Shown here: positions 56,929 to 64,000 of the stretch, in pieces
Numbering within the stretch: the stretch's first letter is position 1
Layout: every line of letters starts with the position of its first letter
DNA from: Ectopseudomonas chengduensis
GTDB taxonomy: Bacteria; Pseudomonadota; Gammaproteobacteria; Pseudomonadales; Pseudomonadaceae
NCBI RefSeq assembly: GCF_900102635.1
Contig: NZ_FMZQ01000003.1
Span: 186,001-250,000, forward strand
DNA length: 64,000 bases
Reading direction: 5' to 3'
The notes under the pieces: model-generated
Databases searched by the model: none
Seen by the model: only the letters and a program-made list of their open reading frames with translations
What the model was told of the DNA's origin: nothing
Translations under genes and position numbers: made by a program

Positions 56929-57363
56929 ATGAACAACCTGATCAAGAACATCACCGCCACCCAGGCCAGCTTCGGCATCACCATCCTGCGTATCGTCGCC
57001 GGCATTACCTTCGCCGCCCATGGCGCGCAGAAACTGTTCGGCTGGTTCGGTGGTTATGGTCTGGCTGGCGTGGCACAGTGGATGGAGAGCATCGGTCTGG
57101 CCCCGGGCTACCTGATGGCGCTGGCGGCTGGTAGCGCCGAGTTCTTCGGCGGCGTGGCGCTGATCATCGGTCTGCTGGTGCGTCCGGCTGCGGCGGTACT
57201 GGCCGTGACCATGCTGGTGGCGATCTTCACTGTGCACTTCGCCAACGGTTTCTTCATGAGCAACAATGGCTACGAGTTCGCCCTGGCTCTGCTGGCCATC
57301 AGCGTAGCGCTGGTGTTCGAAGGCGCCGGCAAGCTGTCGGTGGATGGCAAGATCGCTCGCTGA
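56929..57363 (+). CDS. DoxX family membrane protein
   Basis: 144 residues with four membrane helices and the DoxX core: RIVAGITFAAHGAQKLFGWFGGYG, ALAAGSAEFFGGVALIIGLLVRPAA, and VHFANGFFMSNNGYEFALALL. The family covers quinol-oxidase subunits and proteins in redox stress, but most members lack a known function. ATG 56929 follows GAAGGA. A strong terminator follows. The upstream AT-rich inverted repeat suggests regulated expression. Confidence 0.92.
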   Translation: MNNLIKNITATQASFGITILRIVAGITFAAHGAQKLFGWFGGYGLAGVAQWMESIGLAPGYLMALAAGSAEFFGGVALIIGLLVRPAAAVLAVTMLVAIFTVHFANGFFMSNNGYEFALALLAISVALVFEGAGKLSVDGKIAR

Positions 57364-57382
57364 TCGAACCCTGCAATAACGA

Positions 57383-57408
57383 GAAGGCCCGCAAATGCGG
57401 GCCTTTTT
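57383..57408 (+). terminator. Rho-independent terminator between DoxX and LysR genes
   Basis: AAGGCCCGC and GCGGGCCTT form a stem with an AAAT loop, followed by TTTTT. It lies between two convergent genes and can serve both. Confidence 0.9.
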
Positions 57409-57426
57409 GCGTTCAACGTCGAGCGG

Positions 57427-58362
57427 TCAGTTATTAGCGGCTTGCTCGGCCTTTTTCTCCTGCGCGGCGACCTGCTGCGCCAGCTCGATCATCTGCTCGC
57501 GCATCCAGCGGTTGGCCGGGTCCTGATCGGTGCTTTCGTGCCAGTAAAGGTGAGTTTCCAGGGCCGGCACATCACCGACCGGCAGGGCCACATGATGCAG
57601 GTTGTGGCGGCGGGCGAAGCGCTCCGGCACGGTCATCACCATGTCGGTCTGCTGCAGCACGCTGCCGGCCATCAGGTAGTGCTGCGAGCGCAGGGCAATC
57701 TTGCGCTGGATGCCCATCTTGCCCAGGGCCAGATCCACATAGCCGAGGCCACTACGGCGGCTGGAGATGTGGATGTGGCTCAGTGACAGGTATTCGTCGA
57801 GGCTGATCTTTTCCCTGGCCAGCGGGTGCCCCTGGCGCATGGCGCAGACATAACGATCATCCAGCAACTTGACGTGACGAACCTGCGGGTCGGTATTGAG
57901 TGGCGCGTCGACGGCAAAATCGAGACGGCCGGCGGCCAGTTCCTTGGTGGTTTCGCGGCGCTTGGCCAGGAAGCTCTCGATGCACACGCTCGGCGCCAGG
58001 CGACGCAGGCGTTGGAACAGCGGTGGCAGGAGGATCTGCTCCGACAGGTCGGTCATGCTGATGCGGTAGGTCTTGCCGGCCTGCTGCGGGTTGAAGGTGC
58101 GGCTTTCCTGCACGGAAACGCGCAACAACTGCAGGGCATTGCGTACCGGGCCGATGATGTTCTGCGCCATCGGCGTCGGCACCATGCCCTGGGCGGTACG
58201 CACGAACAGCGGGTCGTTGAAGGTTTCGCGCAGACGGGCGAGGGCGTTGGAAACCGCTGGTTGGGTAATCCCGACGATCTGCCCGGCACGGGTCAGGTTG
58301 GCCTCGGTGTAGATGGCGTCGAAGACGATGAAGAGGTTCAGATCCACCTTGGTCAGGTTCAT
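57427..58362 (-). CDS. LysR-family transcriptional regulator
   Basis: 311 residues: N-terminal winged helix-turn-helix (ANLTRAGQIVGITQPAVSNALARLR) and a two-lobed effector domain. The opening MNLTKVDLNLFIVFDAIYTE is that of the NodD/LinR-type subgroup. It is divergent from an acyl-CoA dehydrogenase gene across a 150-base region holding a palindrome, the usual layout for a LysR regulator and its target. The effector is probably an acyl or aromatic acid derivative, by inference only. Confidence 0.93.
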   Translation of the reverse strand: MNLTKVDLNLFIVFDAIYTEANLTRAGQIVGITQPAVSNALARLRETFNDPLFVRTAQGMVPTPMAQNIIGPVRNALQLLRVSVQESRTFNPQQAGKTYRISMTDLSEQILLPPLFQRLRRLAPSVCIESFLAKRRETTKELAAGRLDFAVDAPLNTDPQVRHVKLLDDRYVCAMRQGHPLAREKISLDEYLSLSHIHISSRRSGLGYVDLALGKMGIQRKIALRSQHYLMAGSVLQQTDMVMTVPERFARRHNLHHVALPVGDVPALETHLYWHESTDQDPANRWMREQMIELAQQVAAQEKKAEQAANN

Positions 58363-58410
58363 GCCGGCAGTGCTCCAGGGGGCGTCGATATCAATCGATC
58401 ATATATCGGT

Positions 58411-58424
58411 TATGAATGTTCATA
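58411..58424. promoter_or_regulatory. Palindrome in the LysR / acyl-CoA dehydrogenase divergent region
   Basis: TATGAA-TG-TTCATA is a perfect 14-bp palindrome containing a T-N11-A type LysR box. It lies 48 bases from the LysR start and 88 bases from the dehydrogenase start. Further AT-rich partial repeats (ATCGAT, ATATCG) surround it at 58386-58410. Confidence 0.5.
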
Positions 58425-58512
58425 CACGCTGAAAATAGGTTAGATAAATCTTAAGCGCTGTTCTAGCATCATTTCCACAACCTCTCACCCTTTATTGCAA
58501 ACAGGTAATTCC

Positions 58513-59742
58513 ATGGATTTCGCCTATTCCCCGAAGGTTCAAGAGCTGCGTGAGCGCGTCAGCGCATTCATGGAGGCGCACGTCTACCCGGCTGAAGCGG
58601 TGTTCGAGCAGCAGGTAGCCGAAGGTGATCGTTGGCAGCCGACCGCGATCATGGAGGAGCTGAAGAACAAGGCCAAAGCCGAAGGTCTGTGGAATCTGTT
58701 TCTGCCCGAGTCGGACTACGGTGCCGGCCTGACCAACACCGAATACGCACCGCTGGCGGAGATCATGGGGCGTTCGCTGATCGGCCCCGAGCCGTTCAAC
58801 TGCGCCGCGCCGGATACCGGCAACATGGAAGTGCTGGTGCGCTACGGCAACGAGGCGCAAAAGCAGCAATGGCTGGAGCCGCTGCTGTCCGGCGAGATTC
58901 GCTCCGCCTTTGCCATGACCGAGCCGGGCGTGGCCTCGAGCGACGCCACCAACATGCAGGCCAATGCTCGCCGCGAGGGCGATGAGTGGGTGATCAACGG
59001 TCGCAAATGGTGGACCTCCGGTGCCTGCGACCCGCGCTGCAAGGTGATGATCTTCATGGGCCTGACCAACCCGGACGCGCCGCGCCACCAGCAGCACTCG
59101 ATGATCCTGGTGCCGATGGATGCGCCGGGCGTCACCGTACTGCGCCCGCTGCCGGTGTTCGGTTATGACGACGCGCCGCATGGCCATGCCGAAGTGCTGT
59201 TCGAGAACGTGCGCGTGCCCTACGAGAGCGTACTGCTCGGTGAAGGGCGTGGCTTCGAGATCGCCCAGGGGCGCCTCGGCCCGGGCCGCATCCACCACTG
59301 CATGCGTTCGATCGGCATGGCCGAGCGCGCCCTGGAACTCATGTGCAAGCGCGCTGTTTCGCGGACCGCCTTTGGCAAGCCGCTGGCGCGCCTGGGTGGC
59401 AATATCGATCACATCGCCGATTCGCGCATGGAGATCAACCAGGCGCGTCTGCTGACCCTGAACGCGGCCTACATGATGGATACCGTGGGCAACAAGATCG
59501 CCGCCAGCGAAATCGCCCAGATCAAGGTGGTGGCGCCCAACGTGGCGCTCAAGGTGATCGACCGGGCGATCCAGATGCACGGCGGCGCGGGCGTCTCCAA
59601 CGACTTCCCGCTGGCCTACTGGTACGCCATGCAGCGCACCCTGCGCCTGGCCGATGGCCCGGACGAGGTGCACCGCGCAGCCATCGGCAAGTTCGAGATT
59701 GGCAAGTACGTGCCGCGCGACGTGATGAAAGCCAGCCGCTGA
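58513..59742 (+). CDS. Acyl-CoA dehydrogenase family protein
   Basis: FAD enzyme of 409 residues of the ACAD10/11-like branch: [20 protein letters not shown] and [14 protein letters not shown] contact FAD and substrate; [24 protein letters not shown] precedes the active region; [19 protein letters not shown] and [15 protein letters not shown] close the family pattern. It oxidises an acyl-CoA, passing electrons to ETF. ATG 58513 is weakly preceded by AGG. Divergent from the LysR gene, its likely regulator, and ended by a strong terminator. Confidence 0.95.
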   Translation: MDFAYSPKVQELRERVSAFMEAHVYPAEAVFEQQVAEGDRWQPTAIMEELKNKAKAEGLWNLFLPESDYGAGLTNTEYAPLAEIMGRSLIGPEPFNCAAPDTGNMEVLVRYGNEAQKQQWLEPLLSGEIRSAFAMTEPGVASSDATNMQANARREGDEWVINGRKWWTSGACDPRCKVMIFMGLTNPDAPRHQQHSMILVPMDAPGVTVLRPLPVFGYDDAPHGHAEVLFENVRVPYESVLLGEGRGFEIAQGRLGPGRIHHCMRSIGMAERALELMCKRAVSRTAFGKPLARLGGNIDHIADSRMEINQARLLTLNAAYMMDTVGNKIAASEIAQIKVVAPNVALKVIDRAIQMHGGAGVSNDFPLAYWYAMQRTLRLADGPDEVHRAAIGKFEIGKYVPRDVMKASR

Positions 59743-59758
59743 TCCCGCAAGCCAAAGC

Positions 59759-59788
59759 AAAGAGGCCCGCATCTGCGGGCCTCTTTGT
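59759..59788 (+). terminator. Terminator after the acyl-CoA dehydrogenase gene
   Basis: AAAGAGGCCCGC and GCGGGCCTCTTT form a perfect 12-bp stem with an ATCT loop. It stands between convergent genes and can act in both directions. Confidence 0.9.
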
Positions 59789-59835
59789 TCGTGAACCGTC
59801 GACGCTGCTGCTCGGTCGTCCGGCTACGCCGTTTC

Positions 59836-60828
59836 TCAGTGTTGCGGGGCTTTCTGGTCCCGGGTATTGAGCAGCGACAGGATCACCCCGCCTGCCAGCA
59901 GCCCCAGGGTGACGCCAAGCGAGAGCAGGGCGGGAACCTTGATCAGGTCGTGCAGGAAGATCTTGCCGCCGATATACATCAGCACCAGCGCCAGGGCGTA
60001 CTTCAGGTAGATGAAGCGGTGCATCAGTGCAGCCAGGGCGAAATACAGCGCGCGCAGGCCGAGAATGGCGAAGATGTTCGAGGTGTAGACGATGAACGGG
60101 TCCTGCGAAATGGCCAGTACCGCCGGCACGCTGTCCACTGCGAACACCAGGTCGGCCAGTTCGATCAGCACCAGCGCCAGCAGCAGCGGGGTGGCATAGA
60201 GCAGCGGCTTGCCACTGACCTGATCCTTCAGGCGCACCAGGAACTTGCCTTCGTGCAGCTCATCGGTGACGCGAATGTGCTTGCGCACGAAGCGGATCAC
60301 CGGATTCTGCGCAAGGTCCGGGTGCGATTCTTCGTCACCACCGCTGCGCAGCATCTTGACGCCGCTGAACAGCAGGAAGGCGCCGAAGAGATAGAGAATC
60401 CAGTCGAACTGCTGCACCAGGGCCGTGCCCAGACCGATCATGATCGCGCGCAGCACGATCACCCCGAGAATGCCCCAGAACAGCACGCGGTGCTGGTACT
60501 TACGCGGGATGTTGAAGTAGCCGAGGATCATCGCCATGACGAAGACGTTGTCCATCGACAGCGATTGCTCCACCAGGAAGCCGGTGTAGTACTCCATCGC
60601 CTTGGTACCGCCGAGCTGCCACCAGATCCAGCCGCCGAAGGCGACGCCGACACTGAAATAGCCGGAATACAGCAGCAGGCTCTCGCGCATCTCGATTTCA
60701 TGCTGATCGCGATGCAGCACGCCGAGGTCGAGTACCAGAAGGGTGATGATCAGTACCAGAAAGGCCAGCCAGAACCAGCCGGGGGTACCGAAGATGGGGG
60801 ATGTCAAAAAGGCAAGTAGAGCGTCCAT
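59836..60828 (-). CDS. TerC/Alx family membrane protein
   Basis: 330 residues with about nine hydrophobic helices. TerC signatures: SLSMDNVFVMAMILGYF and LIELADLVFAVDSVPAVLAI, each with membrane Asp residues thought to bind metal. The family includes E. coli Alx, a manganese exporter induced by alkaline pH, and TerC proteins that metallate exoenzymes. ATG 60828 follows GGGAGGG. The leader contains two strong hairpins, and Alx-type genes are often under riboswitch control, so RNA-level regulation is plausible here. Confidence 0.93.
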   Translation of the reverse strand: MDALLAFLTSPIFGTPGWFWLAFLVLIITLLVLDLGVLHRDQHEIEMRESLLLYSGYFSVGVAFGGWIWWQLGGTKAMEYYTGFLVEQSLSMDNVFVMAMILGYFNIPRKYQHRVLFWGILGVIVLRAIMIGLGTALVQQFDWILYLFGAFLLFSGVKMLRSGGDEESHPDLAQNPVIRFVRKHIRVTDELHEGKFLVRLKDQVSGKPLLYATPLLLALVLIELADLVFAVDSVPAVLAISQDPFIVYTSNIFAILGLRALYFALAALMHRFIYLKYALALVLMYIGGKIFLHDLIKVPALLSLGVTLGLLAGGVILSLLNTRDQKAPQH

Positions 60829-60886
60829 GAGCCCTCCCTTATGTCTGCCTGAGTTGAAAGAAATCGACTCAGTGACTCCGACATCA

Positions 60887-60950
60887 CGGTGAGAAAACTC
60901 ACCGCCAGAGGGGCCCGGCGTCACGCGCTGCAAAGACTAGCGCCGAGCCC
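60887..60950 (-). promoter_or_regulatory. Structured leader (two stable hairpins) upstream of the TerC gene
   Basis: On the minus strand, GGGCTCGGCG (60950-60941) pairs with CGCCGGGCCC (60920-60911) over a 20-base loop with one G-U pair. A second stem CGGTGAG-TTTT-CTCACCG (60904-60887) follows. No T-run after either makes attenuation certain. I could not fit the conserved yybP-ykoY (Mn2+) loops, so it is called only a structured leader. Confidence 0.45.
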
Positions 60951-60990
60951 TTACTCTGCCAAGCCCTTTGTAAGGAAATATTTTCAGGCG

Positions 60991-62370
60991 TCAGTAGACC
61001 CATACTTCGACACGGCGATTACGGATGCGGCCATTGTTCTGATCATTGGCCGCCACCGGTAGCTCGCTGCCCATACCGGTGATTTCACGAAACAGTACGC
61101 CTTGTTTGGCCAGCTCGCGGCGCACGGCCATGGCGCGCAGTTTCGACAGCAGTTCGGCGCGCTCGGGGTCGCTCTTCGGATCGCCGAAACCCACCAGCAC
61201 CACCTTGTCCTGCAGCTTGTCGTACTGCTTGAGATAGTCCAGCACCCGCTGCAAATCACGATGGGCCTTGTTATCCAGCGTTGCGCTGCCTTCCTGGAAG
61301 CGGAAGTTCACCGACAGGCGCTGCGCCTGCTTTGCCAGTTGCTGGTACTCCGCTGGCATCTGCGCATCCGCGGCGACCTTGACCGCCTGGACGGTCTGGG
61401 CGATGAAACCGCTGTTGTCGACAATGGCCTGGCCGCGTGGGCTGTGGGCGAAGTCGATCAGCGCGCGCGCCCAGGGATTGGCCAGTTGCGGGTCGTTGTA
61501 GAGAAACAGGCGGCGTGCCAGAGGATAGTCCTCGGTGGCGATCAGCGTGGTGCTCGGTGGCATCGGCTGAGAATTGCCCGCAGCGACGGCGACAGCCTTG
61601 GCCTGGCGGATGTAGGGCAGGCCAATGAAACCGATGCCATTGGCATCGCTGCTCACCGCATCGGACAGTTGGGCGCTGGATTCGAAGCGTTGCGCGCCGG
61701 CGGCGAGTGTGCGCCCGCCTGGAGCCAGCACCAGCTCCTTGAAGGTGTCGTAGGTGCCGGAATTGTCATCGCGTGCGTAGGGGCGAACCTTGCCGGGTTT
61801 GCCGCCCAGCGCAGCCCAGTCTCCGATCTCGCCGGAAAACAGCTGCGCGATCTGCTCCACACTCAGCGTTCCAATCGGGTTCGATGGATGGACGATGATC
61901 GCCAGACCATCGATGGCGATGACCTGTTCACTCTGCGGACTGCGCAGATCGCCAAGGGTCGCCAGGGTAGCGGCTTCGCCATCCTTGATCGGCCGCGACG
62001 AGGCGGCCAGATCGGCGCTGCCGTCCTTGAGCGAGGTAAAACCGGTGCCAGAGCCGTGAGCGGCGACTTCGACTATCACCTGGCGGCCGTCGGCCCGTCG
62101 CGCGAGCAGGCGCTGCTCGTTTTCCCGGGCACCTTCTTCGCTGTGGATATCGTGCAGGCCCTGAGCTTCGAACAGCCCTTTGACCAGCTCCGGGCCGAGC
62201 TTGGCACCAATGGTATTGGAGCCCTGGATGCGCAGTACCGGTTGGTTGCCCTCGGAGGCTGGTAGTGCGGCGAAGACGGAAAGAGGCAGGGCGTAGCAGA
62301 TGAAACCGATCAGCAGCAGGGACAGAGTACGACCCCAGAGGTCGCGGTCGGCGGACAGGGCGCGCGGCAT
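60991..62370 (-). CDS. PstS-like phosphate-binding domain fused to a C-terminal OmpA domain
   Basis: 459 residues: signal sequence (TLSLLLIGFICYALPLSVFA), a PBP-like domain (about 42-320; LRIQGSNTIGAKLGP, HGSGTGFTSLKDGSADLAASSRPI, ARDDNSGTYDTFKELVL), and an OmpA-like domain (about 345-459; FQEGSATLDNKAHRDLQRVLDYL, NGRIRNRRVEVWVY). The first part binds a small anion such as phosphate in homologues, and the second binds peptidoglycan non-covalently, anchoring the receptor in the periplasm. No Pst permease genes are nearby. ATG 62370 follows AAGGTG. Confidence 0.9.
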   Translation of the reverse strand: MPRALSADRDLWGRTLSLLLIGFICYALPLSVFAALPASEGNQPVLRIQGSNTIGAKLGPELVKGLFEAQGLHDIHSEEGARENEQRLLARRADGRQVIVEVAAHGSGTGFTSLKDGSADLAASSRPIKDGEAATLATLGDLRSPQSEQVIAIDGLAIIVHPSNPIGTLSVEQIAQLFSGEIGDWAALGGKPGKVRPYARDDNSGTYDTFKELVLAPGGRTLAAGAQRFESSAQLSDAVSSDANGIGFIGLPYIRQAKAVAVAAGNSQPMPPSTTLIATEDYPLARRLFLYNDPQLANPWARALIDFAHSPRGQAIVDNSGFIAQTVQAVKVAADAQMPAEYQQLAKQAQRLSVNFRFQEGSATLDNKAHRDLQRVLDYLKQYDKLQDKVVLVGFGDPKSDPERAELLSKLRAMAVRRELAKQGVLFREITGMGSELPVAANDQNNGRIRNRRVEVWVY

Positions 62371-62442
62371 GCGGCAGGCACCTTCTAGTGGGTGAGAGAA
62401 AGTGCCGCGCAGATTAAGTCAGTCAGATTGCAGTCATGTGAC

Positions 62443-62466
62443 GGGGCGCGTCATCTCACGCGCCCC
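62443..62466 (-). terminator. GC-rich hairpin after xthA
   Basis: GGGGCGCGT and ACGCGCCCC form a perfect 9-bp stem with a 6-base loop just past the xthA stop. There is no T-run on the minus strand, so termination may be weak or Rho-assisted. Confidence 0.5.
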
Positions 62467-62471
62467 CAGTT

Positions 62472-63284
62472 TCAGTTCAGTTCCAGCCAGATCGGCGCAT
62501 GGTCCGATGGCTTGTCCATTCCACGCAGGTCGTAATCGATGCCGGCATCCTTGAAGCGCGCCTGCAACGGCTGGCTGGCGAGGATCACGTCGATGCGCAG
62601 GCCGCGCTTTGGCTCGTCTTCGAAGCCGCGACTGCGGTAGTCGAACCAACTGAAACGGTCATTCACCTCGGGGTTGAGGTGGCGGAAGCTGTCCACCAGG
62701 CCCCAGCTCTTCAGCGTCGCCAGCCACTCGCGTTCCTCCGGCAGGAAGCTGCACTTGCCGGTTTTCAGCCAGCGCAGGCGATTGGGCTCGCCGATGCCGA
62801 TGTCGCAATCTTCCGGGCTGATGTTGATGTCGCCCATCACTACCAGCGCCTGCTGCGGATCGAAGTGCTCCACCAGCAGTTGCTGCAGGTCGGCGTAGAA
62901 GCGCTGCTTGGCCGGGAATTTCACCGGGTGGTCACGGCTTTCGCCCTGCGGGAAATAGCCGTTCATGACAGTGACCGGGTTGCCATTGGCATCGGCGAAG
63001 GTGCCGTAGATGAAGCGGCGTTGAGAGTCTTCTCCATCGCCGGGAAACCCCTTGTACAGGCTCAGTGGCTCCTGACGCGAGAGCAGGGCGACGCCATAGT
63101 GGCCTTTCTGGCCGTGGTAATGCACGTGGTAGCCGAGCTGGCGGATCTCGGCTTCGGGGAACTGCTCATCGGCCACCTTGGTTTCCTGCAGGCCGATCAC
63201 GTCCGGCTGGTGTTTTTCGATCAAGGCTTGCAATTGATGAGGGCGCGCACGCAGGCCATTGATATTGAAAGAGACGATTTTCAT
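62472..63284 (-). CDS. xthA: Exodeoxyribonuclease III
   Basis: AP endonuclease and 3'-5' exonuclease in base-excision repair. 270 residues, the normal length. Motifs of the EEP family are complete: FNINGLRAR, Glu34 in [14 protein letters not shown], the Asp-Asn pair in [19 protein letters not shown], and the terminal [10 protein letters not shown] with the catalytic His. ATG 63284 lacks a strong ribosome-binding site but any earlier start would add an unrelated leader. Divergent from the GNAT gene. Confidence 0.97.
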   Translation of the reverse strand: MKIVSFNINGLRARPHQLQALIEKHQPDVIGLQETKVADEQFPEAEIRQLGYHVHYHGQKGHYGVALLSRQEPLSLYKGFPGDGEDSQRRFIYGTFADANGNPVTVMNGYFPQGESRDHPVKFPAKQRFYADLQQLLVEHFDPQQALVVMGDINISPEDCDIGIGEPNRLRWLKTGKCSFLPEEREWLATLKSWGLVDSFRHLNPEVNDRFSWFDYRSRGFEDEPKRGLRIDVILASQPLQARFKDAGIDYDLRGMDKPSDHAPIWLELN

Positions 63285-63420
63285 GGGCAGCGGGTCCTGG
63301 GCAAAAGGCGATGCTAGCCGATCCTCGGCGCTCGCGGCCAGCGCCTGGCGGGCGTGATGAGGTGGTGCTAAGTTGGCTGGGACGCGCCTGACCCACAACG
63401 CATAACAACAGAGGTCTGCC

Positions 63421-64000
63421 ATGCCCAACAACGCTCCAGCAGAAGTGCGCATGCTCGATGGTGGTTACGCCCGCGAGGTCCGTTCGCTGCTCTACCACGC
63501 CTATCGCCACGAGCCGACCTTCGCCTACCTGTTCGAAGCGCAGCGACCGGGTTTTGATCAGCGTGTGCGCGCGACGATTCGCGAACTTGTGCAGCAGCAC
63601 TTCGCCGAGGATCAGCCGGCCATTGGCCTGCTGATCGATGACCGCCTGATCGGCGCAGCGCTGATCGCGCCACCGCAGCGCCGTCTGGATATCACCGAAA
63701 GCTGGGGGTGGCGTCTGCGCATGCTGCTGAGCACCGGTTTCAGCTGCACCAAGCGCTATCTCGAGTACCACGATGCGGTGCTTACCAGTCTGCCGCCCGG
63801 GCCTTACCACGTGCTGCCGCTACTGGGCATTCACCCCGAGTTTCAGGGGCAGCATCGCGGCGAGCAGTTGCTCGAGGCGCTGCACGACTGGTGTGCCCAG
63901 GACAGCGGCTCGCAAGGCGTGGTGCTGGATACCGGCAATGCGCGCTATCTGGATTTCTACCGGCGCCAGGGCTACGAGGAAATCGGCGAGCTGGCCATAG
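63421..64000 (+). CDS. GNAT family N-acetyltransferase (3' end outside window)
   Basis: 193 codons are present and the frame is still open at the window edge. ATG 63421 follows AGAGG. The GNAT acetyl-CoA motif is visible as [26 protein letters not shown], followed by [24 protein letters not shown], so the core domain is complete. The substrate is not predictable. The gene is divergent from xthA. Confidence 0.9.
   Translation, partial: MPNNAPAEVRMLDGGYAREVRSLLYHAYRHEPTFAYLFEAQRPGFDQRVRATIRELVQQHFAEDQPAIGLLIDDRLIGAALIAPPQRRLDITESWGWRLRMLLSTGFSCTKRYLEYHDAVLTSLPPGPYHVLPLLGIHPEFQGQHRGEQLLEALHDWCAQDSGSQGVVLDTGNARYLDFYRRQGYEEIGELAI

Noticed and set aside
58492..59772. A 426-codon frame antisense to the acyl-CoA dehydrogenase
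   Set aside because: Composition is that of a codon shadow (runs of His, Arg and Ala), with no ribosome-binding site and no family motif.
60829..60990. yybP-ykoY manganese riboswitch upstream of the TerC gene
   Set aside because: The expected conserved loops could not be placed. Only generic hairpins are supported, so the feature is listed as a structured leader.

Overview
The window is a 64-kb piece of chromosome from a Pseudomonas, most like the P. mendocina / P. pseudoalcaligenes group. Supporting signs are the high G+C content, dense gene packing, the fabA-fabB pair, colRS with its LPS-modification genes, selD-selU, the MoxR-DUF58-TgpA cluster and five chemoreceptor genes. From memory, much of the order matches two P. 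aeruginosa PAO1 blocks: htpG/DLH, then MCP-fabB-fabA-hybrid kinase-gpsA-acyl-CoA synthetase-AraC-hydrolases-selD-selU-MCP, followed by MoxR-DUF58-TgpA to MltF. No rRNA, tRNA, CRISPR array, IS transposase or prophage was seen. The two edge genes are incomplete.

Layout. 1-8.3 kb: end of an unknown gene, htpG behind a textbook sigma-32 promoter with a palindromic repeat filling its leader, an MHYT hybrid kinase coupled to an HD-GYP response regulator, and a secreted dienelactone hydrolase. 8.3-14.2 kb (minus strand): a DUF4394 protein, anti-sigma and ECF sigma, a secreted hypothetical protein, pirin, OsmC, and a soluble chemoreceptor with a C-terminal sensor. 14.4-20.3 kb: an amidohydrolase, a DUF3859 protein, a decayed dgkA, an InaA/WaaP-type kinase, a methyltransferase, colS-colR and a divergent membrane protein. 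Two matching ColR-type promoters sit here. 20.3-28.2 kb: chemoreceptor, fabB-fabA, a PA1611-like hybrid kinase, gpsA, DUF4389 and sixA. 28.3-36 kb: acyl-CoA synthetase, thioesterase, AraC, LysE exporter, two hydrolases, DUF4892 and an AI-2E permease.

36-41.3 kb is a very GC-rich block: a MacAB-like exporter with a separate ATPase and two different permeases, then a patatin phospholipase. 41.4-46.6 kb: selD-selU for selenouridine in tRNA, a small lipoprotein, a flavin reductase and a large HBM-type chemoreceptor. 46.7-52.6 kb: MoxR-DUF58-TgpA, CHAD protein, thioesterase and an Mpo1-like protein. 52.7-64 kb: chemoreceptor, tatD, mltF-type transglycosylase, DoxX, LysR with a divergent acyl-CoA dehydrogenase, TerC with a structured leader, a phosphate-binding/OmpA fusion, xthA and a GNAT acetyltransferase.

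Themes that recur are signal transduction (five chemoreceptors, three histidine kinases, an HD-GYP output), envelope upkeep (ColRS and its targets, MltF, TgpA, the OmpA fusion) and acyl metabolism (fabAB, acyl-CoA synthetase, thioesterases, acyl-CoA dehydrogenase). The most informative regulatory finding is a pair of near-identical ColR-box plus -35 modules, each 68 bp from the start codon of a ColRS-linked gene.
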